A DNA stretch of 64,000 bases from Effrenium voratum (lineage: Eukaryota; Sar; Dinophyceae; Suessiales; Symbiodiniaceae): the NCBI GenBank assembly GCA_963377175.1, contig CAUJNA010003090.1, positions 481,501 through 545,500 on the forward strand, given 5' to 3'. A model generated the notes under the pieces. The model was not told where the DNA came from. It ran no database searches and was given only the letters and a program-made list of their open reading frames with translations. Numbering within the stretch: position 1 is the stretch's first letter; every line of letters starts with the position of its first letter. Both the position numbers and the translations under genes were made by a program. Below are positions 56,800 to 64,000 of this stretch, piece by piece.

Positions 56800-56990
56800 G
56801 GGCAGGGATGAGCCCAAAGTGTGGGCGCAGATGATCCTAAAACTGACCCCTTTTTTGCAAAGGATCAACTTCTAAGTACTGGCGAAAGCATCTGTGGGCG
56901 GAGATGAGTCAGAAAATGTGGGCGCAGATGAGTCACTTCTGTGTGGGCGGAGATGAGCCGAAAATGTGGGCACAGATGAGCCCCTTTCCG
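56800..56990. repeat. GGGCGCAGATGAGTCA motif cluster
   Basis: Six copies of TGTGGGCxxAGATGAG(T/C)C within 190 bp immediately after the telomere-like array. Two related copies (near 55,529 and 55,599) lie on the other side of the array. Spacing in the last four copies is about 25-28 bp. Confidence 0.8.
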
Positions 56991-57394
56991 TCATGGACAT
57001 GGTTGTCGACTCGCAGGATGAACCTGGAAGCGCTATTCAGCGACATATCCACGCCAACAAGATCATGGAAACAAATCGCTATTCATCAGGAATCGAGACA
57101 GAGAGATTCTCCGCCGAGGGGATCATCATCTTCACCAGCGACCCCACGGGCGTCGCAAAAGAGCGTGAGGTCGACGTTGAAAGGTGGGAGATCCAAATCG
57201 CCCACGAGTGCCGAGTTTCGCGCGGTGATCAAAGAGAAAAACAAGATGGAGATGGAGATCGGGGAGTATCTGAAGACACTTGATGAAATGTCGGCGGCAA
57301 TGGCAAATCTTCATCAAGAAGACTATGGAAGTACCATCCGGATCCAAGAGCTGGAGAGACGCTGCGAGATTGCCAGCAAGCAATCGGGCATCTC

Positions 57395-57934
57395 GTGAGT
57401 CATCACCAACACCACATGGCAGAAGCCTGGCGCAAGTTGGAGGCGGAAGCCCAACAGATGCGCGAGGCAGAAATGAACGCAGATCAATACGGGGAGAAGA
57501 AAAACATGGAATCGAATGCTATGATGCAACAAATGCGACAAGCTGAGGGAATGATCATGGAGCAGAAACGGGAGATTGCTGTGATGAGATCCTACATGGC
57601 GAGCGAGAAGGCGGCCGCACAGGAATCAGCGATGCATGCCAATCAAGTTCACCGTGAAGCTTCGAAGCAGATTTCCGTATATCAACAGCAGATCAGGGGG
57701 ATTGAATCGTCTACATCTATCGAGAAGTTCAACGAGGAGGAGATGGTTCAAAGCCTGAAGTCACAGTTGGAACATGCACTGGTCAAGCGCCCTGACGTAT
57801 ACTCTTTGGAGGACTCCAGGGAACAGCCAAACAAGAAGAGAGCTTCGTTCGTCAGCTCGGCGCAGATAACGAAAAACTCAGAACTTCCAAGAAGCTATAC
57901 AGGAGGCCTCGAGCAAGAAGGACGAACATCGTGA
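57395..57934 (+). pseudogene. Coiled-coil segment of the degenerate element
   Basis: About 180 codons open in one frame, dominated by Glu, Gln, Met, Lys and Ala with regular heptads (MAEAWRKLEAEAQQMREAEM and following). The preceding frame (56,904-57,398) carries the coiled coil's upstream part (KEKNKMEMEIGEYLKTLDEM), so a frame change near 57,390 separates them. Confidence 0.5.
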
Positions 57935-57944
57935 ACGAGCAGTA

Positions 57945-60791
57945 GTGAAGCGCACTGAGGGAGGACCCCAACTTAATTCGATTTGGGAAGACAAGAAGAT
58001 GACCGGGACATACCCGTCATCATCATCCAATTCGATCCCTAATTCGTCACTAGTACCGGGTTCGATTCTCTTTCCGTTTTTCGGTGATCCAATGATCGAT
58101 GTACACCTATCACAGATGCAAGGGGTTGTCGGGCTAGTCCCACAATCTACTACAACTGGTGGTGGTGGTAATGGAGGGGGAAACAATGACAATACACCTC
58201 CATTGGATTACAACGGGTTCTCGTTCGGTGGAAACCAACAGGGACCAGGTCAACGTCATTTGAGTTTGGCAGGTGGTGGAGGAGGACCTCCGGACGTACC
58301 ACCCGATGAAGATGAGGACGACGATGACGACGAGGATGAGGAAGACGAGGAAGAGGAAGATGACAATCGGACACGGAGGGGACGCAGACGATTGAGGGAT
58401 GATCGTGAGATCAAGAACGAGAGGCCGAGGATATCAAAGAAAGAGGCCGAGAGGGTATCTTTCCAGATGATGGTCAACGAGCAGGAATGGACGAACATCG
58501 AGGAGAGATCGTGTTACGGGTCGAGCGAGCCAGTTGCATCGAACCCGGACACGGTGAACATCATCTCCCGATTGCAACAACTGGAAAAGCTTATCGGTGA
58601 ACGACGGAGGCGTGATAATGACACTTCACCTGTATCGGTGCACATCTGGATGTCGCTCTGCGACTGGCGATATCGGACCTCGTCAACGTATGCAAACGTT
58701 GTGTGCGTGAGCCGTGATGTGGCGTTCCATGGTGGAATAGGGGACTTGGGTACGATCGCCAACAAAGTGAGCGAGATCTGCAAGGCGGCAGGCGCGTTGG
58801 TGACCGAGAATGACCGCATGTAGCGCGTTGCTCACGTGCTAGCGGCCAAGAACTACAAGATCCCCGGGAGCTCGAATCTGCAATCCTACCTCCTGAAGCG
58901 GTTGTTGGTGAAAAAGTCCATTGACGCGCTTGCACCGAACCTAGGGTTCGTCAATGACCTGGAGGAGATCTGCATCAATATCAATGAGCCGGACCTCCAA
59001 TTCAATATTCCCAAGAACGTGGAGGAATCGAAGGTGAGATTCGAACACAAACCGACGTTCACCGCTCAGCCAAGAAGGAAGCAGGAGCGCCAGAACGAAG
59101 GTCATAGTGGACAAGATGCATTTGGGAACGTTGATGCCAATGATCAACGTTTTCGATGGTATACGGTCTCTGAGCTCAGCGAATTTATCTGCGAGCTTTG
59201 CAGAAATGAAATGCAGAGGAACAAGTTGAAGGTGCTCGGGTCCGATACGACCTTCAACCCAACTGTGTGCGTGAACTGTTGCACGAACTGGAATGCAAGC
59301 ACAAACGGTATCGCGAGGTTAACAAACGGGAGAAAATTCTACACGCGACTCTTCGCGGAGTGCAAGGTCGCGATCCCAGGCCTACAACCTCTCATGGTGG
59401 ACGTCAACAATGTTCAGGCCATGATCACGATTATACGGGAACTTGCATATTCCAAATTGAAGAAGCAGCTGTCCCACGCGGGGTTCGTGAGCATGACGGT
59501 GGATCAGGCGGCGCAGTTTTACAGTTACGGATACGGAAAGCAATTGTGCGCGACCAGAGATGTGGTCATGTGCAGGAATTGCGAATGGGTTGAGGAGAAG
59601 ACCTCCATCTACGTGATCGACAGAGATCTTGGCAACGTGGCCTACTCCTCATGGATCAAGAGCGTGCTTGATCAGGGAACGATGTATGACCTCCTGGGAC
59701 AAACCACCAAAGATGGTGTTGGGATCTTCGAAGTGAAGTCATACTTCCAACACGAACTTCCATTGTGGAGGGATGTGTGGAAGATCAAGAGGGAGTTCGG
59801 AACACCTACAAAAGAGGTGTTGGACATCATGAACACGATCAAGCCCAAGCATCCCTACTCCCTGGTGATCGAGCAGGCCAACCAAGAGGAAAGCATCAGA
59901 GGGTGGAGACGCGGCCCAGAGCCAGATCGGAGTCAAAGCTCTCAGCCCAAAGAGCGCGTGATTGATGGGCGAAGAGCTGCGCTCAAATTCCTGGACTCAA
60001 TGGAGAAGTGCATCGAGGACAAGGGAATTTGTGCGAAGTGCGCAAACGAGGTCCACGACGGGTTGGGGATCCGATCGCAATCATCTACATTCCCAGTGCA
60101 ACTCTCGCACGGTACGGAGCTGGAGTTGCGTTAAACGGGACGTTCATGGTTTTCGATGTGATCCCGTATGATCCCGTTCTATGAAGTCAAGTCCATTTGG
60201 ATCGGCAAGCGCAACGATGGGAAATGCCTGGACATCGAGGACGTCAAGCGGGCGTACTTGAAATGCGTCGAGAATGAGATCTGTCCTGGTTTCGTTGGCT
60301 CATCCCAAGAATCGGCCTTGATGTTTCTGCAGAACGTTGCAAGGGTCGTCGAGGGATCGCCGGAAACAGAGGCGGGCGCCGACAATCTGCACTACGTTCA
60401 AGAAATGGTGGATCGTGCCTGCGCGCTGTTTCGAGGCGGCCAACTTCATGAGTTGGGAACCCTGACCAACGAGATCAGAGATGAGATCAGCAAAACCATC
60501 ATCCTGAATGACGAGACTTGGGAAGGCCTCAGGTGTCGAATTTGTCCATCTTGTGCAGCTGCAATTTCCACATGCTTCTGTATATGCCTGGAGTGCGAAG
60601 CGCAATTGATCTCTACTGGGAGATTCCGCATCAACGTCAACTCGGGTGACGATGATGGTGGCCGTGAACCCAACGTGCCCGGAGACGCTAGGCGGGCACA
60701 GGCGGAGGCAAATGACAATGCGGCAGCACAAGGAGAGGATGGTGGAATGGAGGACGATCCCGAGGATGATGAGATGGGCACGCAGGGTTAG
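57945..60791 (+). pseudogene. Acidic linker and cysteine-pair region of the degenerate element
   Basis: Three open blocks in the same frame: 57,945-58,823, 58,836-60,134 and 60,168-60,791. They are separated only by stops (TAG; TAA and TGA). Same-frame continuity over 2.8 kb is strong evidence of one ancestral ORF. The second block contains the ICELCRNEM pair, the MCRNCEW pair and ICAKCANEV near its end; the third contains CRICPSCAAAISTCFCICLE and an acidic tail. Alternative frames look more protein-like at 58,640-58,720 and 59,270-59,360, so the exact residues there are uncertain. Confidence 0.5.
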
Positions 60792-61590
60792 ACATCCGGC
60801 AATGTATCCGAAGAGGAAGACAATGAGTGGGATTACCGCGACAATGACTTGGCCGCGCGGGACATCATCAGCTCCCAGCGGATGGCAATTTGTATGGATG
60901 AGCCACGTGGGGCTCAATACATGGCAGGGTTCACTGCGCTGCAAATGTCAAGGTTGTGGGGGATGTTCGAGGCTGGCGAGAAGCGAACTCGATGCCGCAC
61001 TCAGAGGAGCTCCCGCGTGTCCATACCACAATGACTTGGCACGCTATCCCAACACCACTGAACTTGATCGTGATGGTATTGTGTTGCCGTCATCTGAGGA
61101 TGCGCTATCTCGGTCCCAGAATGTTCGAACAAGGATGTTTAGGACGGCCGATGAGCGCAACCAACACATTCGCTATTTGACGGTCAAATGCAATGGGCTG
61201 TACATCTTCTATAAATTGTGGATTGCAGCGAAGATCCTCGACATCACCAAGCAGGAAATGAAGCTATTGGTCAGCGAACGCAGGCATCCAGTGGGGGACA
61301 TAGTTTACAGGTGCTTCTCCCTGGCATTCAACTGCAAGTACATATCTTTCGCAAGGACCGGGCTAAACCTTGGTAAACATGGATATGTGGTTGACGTGAG
61401 CGCTATTATTGCGGCCACTGACCCGGGCAAGTGCGACGGACCTCTGCTCGATTGGTGCGTCCGGAAGGGACATTGGCTTGCGGACGAGCACTACAAGAAG
61501 TATGCCCGAGCACGAGAGGCCCAACACAATTTGGACGAGGAATTCCGTCGACGTATCACAAACATGGCCATAGTGGACCGAACTGTGTGA

Positions 61591-62291
61591 TGCAGAAGTG
61601 GATCAACATTGCATTTACGGCATGGTGCGGGCTAGACCCCATCCATTGCCAGCAATGTGTTGACTCTACTATGAGGTAGATCATCGTTGCCTTTTGCGGC
61701 ATCGTGCGGGCCAAACCCCATCCATTGCCAGCAACATACTGATCTCACTACGATGGAACAAGTTATGATATGATTCGTTCGTCCAAAGACCATGATTATG
61801 TATGTAGTTACATATTCCGACGACTATGGCATTCCGGATATTCATGAATGGGCACTATTACCTCATGGATGATTTCATTTCCGTATATTATTCGTGGTAT
61901 CTGGGATGGCTATTTTGCATACATATTGCTCGCCATTTTTTCTTTGCCGGTCATGTACGGATGGCTTATGATCATGCGCTGCCCTGGATTTCCATGGCCA
62001 ACCCATTTCTATGGATGACAGCTGCGCGATGCGCAAATGCGGCAGCTGAGATCTCCGATGGCTGCGTTGTGGTGTGAGGTGCAATGCCTCAAGCATCTGT
62101 GTATAGAGATGTGCTGCGATCTGTGGATGCACGTGTTGATTTAATCGAACCCGGCTGAGTTTCACAATGAATGAACGGCGTTGCAGTAGTGAGTGAAAGA
62201 ATGTTCGACACAGTTTCGTAATCGGAGGCGTGGCCATTGGGATTTGTTGTGATGTTTGGGCCGCACGATGAACAGTGCGACCCAAATGGGG
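61591..62291. other. Downstream flank of the element
   Basis: No gene recognised. A two-copy direct repeat of about 80 bp (CCCCATCCATTGCCAGCAA at about 61,637 and 61,716) follows the stop at 61,588. The rest is unremarkable. Confidence 0.5.
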
Positions 62292-62576
62292 GATGTTAAA
62301 ACCCTCCTGGCCCCGTGCCTAAATTGGGAAGCCGTTCTGAGGTCCATGTCCTTGTTGATTGGAGCGTCCCTTTGGTTGCCACATCTGGCTCAAGTTACAA
62401 GTAGGGCTCAAGGTCTTGCATGAACTACGTTCGCCTGTGATCGATCTGTGTGAGAGAAAACAGGTTCATTCGCGCCGCTGATATCGGGTGTGTGTTTGCG
62501 GTTATTGGACAATACCCCTTACAACAGTTTTGCACTGGTTTGGCTGTATCGGTTTGGCCGTATATCCTTTCTACGT
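62292..62576. repeat. Direct repeat, right copy (~285 bp)
   Basis: Second copy of the 55.03-kb segment in the same orientation, 7.27 kb away. It starts GTTAAAACCCTCCTGGCCCC and ends CTACGTG. Only the beginning of the minus-strand ORF (MDLRTASQFRHGARR) is retained; the rest is missing, so this is a truncated copy. Confidence 0.9.
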
Positions 62577-62788
62577 GGTTGAGTACAATCCGCTGGAAGC
62601 TTGGTGGACAGCGTCTCACGGGACGTCAACTTGCTCTCTTGACAAAAACATTGAATATGTCCACCAGAAAAGGACCGCGTCCCCGTTGCCTAGCATCAAA
62701 GCTAGGCGTCGACGACAGACAGGCCTGGAAAGCAATGTCCGGAGCACATGTGTCAGCAGCCCCGGTCTTGGCAAGCAGTGCGCCGAAG

Positions 62789-62830
62789 AGAGAGAGAGAA
62801 AGAGAAGGAGAAAGAGAAAGAGAAAGAGAA

Positions 62831-62863
<33 letters not shown>

Positions 62864-62925
62864 GAGAAAGAGAGAGAGAGCGAGAGAAAGAGAGAAGGAG
62901 AGAAAGAGAGAAAGAGAGAGAGAGC
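62789..62925. repeat. Purine GAGAAA/GAGAGA microsatellite
   Basis: About 135 bp of (GAGAAA)n grading into GAGA runs, an uninterrupted polypurine strand. It gives Glu/Arg/Lys repeats on plus and Leu/Ser/Phe repeats on minus, none likely to be coding. Confidence 0.92.
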
Positions 62926-63104
62926 AACGAGCAATGCTCGCGACTCTACCAGCACCCGGGTCCCAACCACTGCGTTTTGGACAGAGTACTTGGGATTTGG
63001 ACATGGTTAAAAAAACAGTTGTTGTTGGTGGGGGGAATGCTTGTTTTTTTGTCAGGCCGATACAGACATACAAATCATAACAAAGCACAACAGAGAATAA
63101 CACA

Positions 63105-63425
63105 CATACAACGCATACATACGTACCTACATACATACATTATATTACGTAACGTTACTTTACTTGACTTATACGAACATATACATGCATGACACTACAT
63201 ATATTACCTTGCTTTACCTTACCTAGTATTACATTACATTACATTACGTACATTACTAACATTACATTACATTAAGCTGCATTATTTACATTGCATACAA
63301 TACATACATTACATGAATGCACACATACACACATACATACATTACATTACATTACATTACATTACATTAGATTAGATTACATTACAGACATACATACATT
63401 ACATACATACATACATACATGCACA
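63105..63425. repeat. TACAT/ATTAC microsatellite region
   Basis: About 320 bp of ACAT, TACAT and ATTAC units. It ends where a GC-rich segment starts at 63,425. Confidence 0.88.
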
Positions 63426-63875
63426 CAGTGATGTTCGGTTCAAGTCTTACGGACCCGTCGCGGCCTCGGATGAGCGTCGCCGGGTCCCCACGTCGATCAC
63501 CGCCGGGTCGAAGGAGAAAGAGTCTCTTCGGCCCGAGGTGGGTTCATCATCGACTCAGGTCGCGGGCGTCCTATTTTCCTTGGCGAACGCTTAGGTCGCG
63601 TGACCTGGAATCGCAGTTGCGTCACGGGTTGCGTCAGCGGGTTTGGAAGGGTCAGGCGGCTCGACGGTGACGCATTGACGCTTAGAGTCTTGTGCGCGTC
63701 GGCGCGCTACTAGTTCTGCGCTCTTGTGTGGGCAAAACACACGCAGGGCGATGTGCCTGCAAGTGGTTGCGCGGCACAGGTTCAGAGCTCTGCATCGCTT
63801 TGCACGGTCCAACGAGGAAGCGTTGGCGCCCCAGAGTCTTGAAAGGCTTTGGGTTTTTGCTTTCTGCGCATTTGT
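63426..63875. other. GC-rich stretch before the gap
   Basis: Base composition shifts sharply to GC-rich. Open frames exist on both strands but no family is recognised. Confidence 0.5.
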
Positions 63876-63975
63876 NNNNNNNNNNNNNNNNNNNNNNNNN
63901 NNNNNNNNNNNNNNNNNNNNNNNNNNNNNNNNNNNNNNNNNNNNNNNNNNNNNNNNNNNNNNNNNNNNNNNNNNN
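63876..63975. other. Assembly gap (100 N)
   Basis: Exactly 100 N, the usual placeholder for a gap of unknown length. Order and distance across it are not sequence-supported. It is the only gap in the window. Confidence 0.99.
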
Positions 63976-64000
63976 TTGGCTGAGCGGTGAACGTCGGTTT

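Larger units (their letters stand above)
56904..61590 (+). pseudogene. Degenerate large coding element of unknown family (retroelement-like)
   Basis: A 4.7-kb plus-strand region without introns that reads as one protein of roughly 1,500 residues if frame changes near 57,390, 57,880, 58,640/58,720 and 60,960, and in-frame stops near 58,821, 60,132, 60,156 and 60,789, are overlooked. Order: a coiled coil (57.2-57.8 kb; Met/Glu/Gln-rich), a Gly-rich linker with GGGGGPPDVPPDEDED and a 30-residue acidic tract, a basic RTRRGRRRLRDDRE stretch, then a long C-terminal part with cysteine pairs (ICELCRNEM, MCRNCEW, ICAKCANEV, CKCQGCGGC). No reverse transcriptase, integrase or transposase motif was seen. 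Coiled coil plus Gly/acidic/basic linker recalls gag regions of dinoflagellate Copia-like elements, but this is a weak likeness. The breaks show it is not intact. Confidence 0.5.

Noticed and set aside
62489..63192. Plus ORFs rich in Arg/Glu/Lys
   Set aside because: They are produced by the GAGAAA microsatellite; both strands are open there.
63426..63875. Possible rRNA or gene fragment in the GC-rich end
   Set aside because: Composition changes, but I could not match it to rRNA or a protein family, and the N gap cuts it off.
1..64000. Bacterial-type features (operons, ribosome binding sites, CRISPR arrays, tRNA or rRNA genes)
   Set aside because: No such features were seen; tandem arrays lack the spacer pattern of CRISPR, and the genes are spliced eukaryotic ones.

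Overview
The window looks like a stretch of dinoflagellate nuclear DNA, possibly from a symbiodiniacean or a relative; the genus cannot be fixed from sequence. The evidence is the splicing. Where codon phase and protein homology fix a junction, the introns start mostly with GC or GA rather than GT, and a short direct repeat often spans the two splice sites. TTTAGGG-type telomere repeats and an intron sequence resembling the dinoflagellate spliced leader agree with this. Coding exons are tiny (28-150 nt, plus one of about 700 nt) and lie in large repeat-filled introns, so almost every long open frame in the window is a shadow.

From 0.4 to 45.7 kb all recognisable coding sequence is on the minus strand and belongs to three conserved genes. 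(1) A purple acid phosphatase-like metallophosphoesterase has exons scattered in collinear order from 45.7 kb down to 0.4 kb. (2) UBA3, the catalytic subunit of the NEDD8-activating enzyme, has 15 exons located between 41.1 and 23.8 kb. It lies inside one 22.6-kb phosphatase intron that is codon-phased on both sides. (3) A WWE / coiled-coil / PARP ADP-ribosyltransferase lies between 12.25 and 8.56 kb, again between two phosphatase exons. The layout is thus two same-strand genes nested inside a third. This is the most notable observation here.

The introns carry several short repeat families: two MITE-like elements with terminal inverted repeats, a family of about 80-100 bp built around CCATTTTGG, a hairpin family found four times, clusters of a GGGTATG motif, and microsatellites. 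Two minisatellites of different sequence share a 54-bp period (36.1-36.8 kb and 46.7-48.4 kb).

From 46.6 to 53.5 kb the window is tandem-repeat DNA: the second 54-bp minisatellite, a 245-bp satellite of four copies, and an array of units of about 220 bp that carries two copies of a broken WD40 exon resembling CFAP57/WDR65.

From 53.5 kb to the end the sequence looks like mobile-element debris. It holds an unrecognised minus-strand ORF broken by a stop, a 0.9-kb interstitial array of degenerate CCCTAAA repeats, and a 4.7-kb plus-strand degenerate coding region (coiled coil, acidic tract, cysteine pairs, no recognisable enzyme) with many stops and frame changes. A 0.29-kb direct duplication brackets this block. 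The end has purine and TACAT-type microsatellites, a GC-rich stretch and a 100-N assembly gap.
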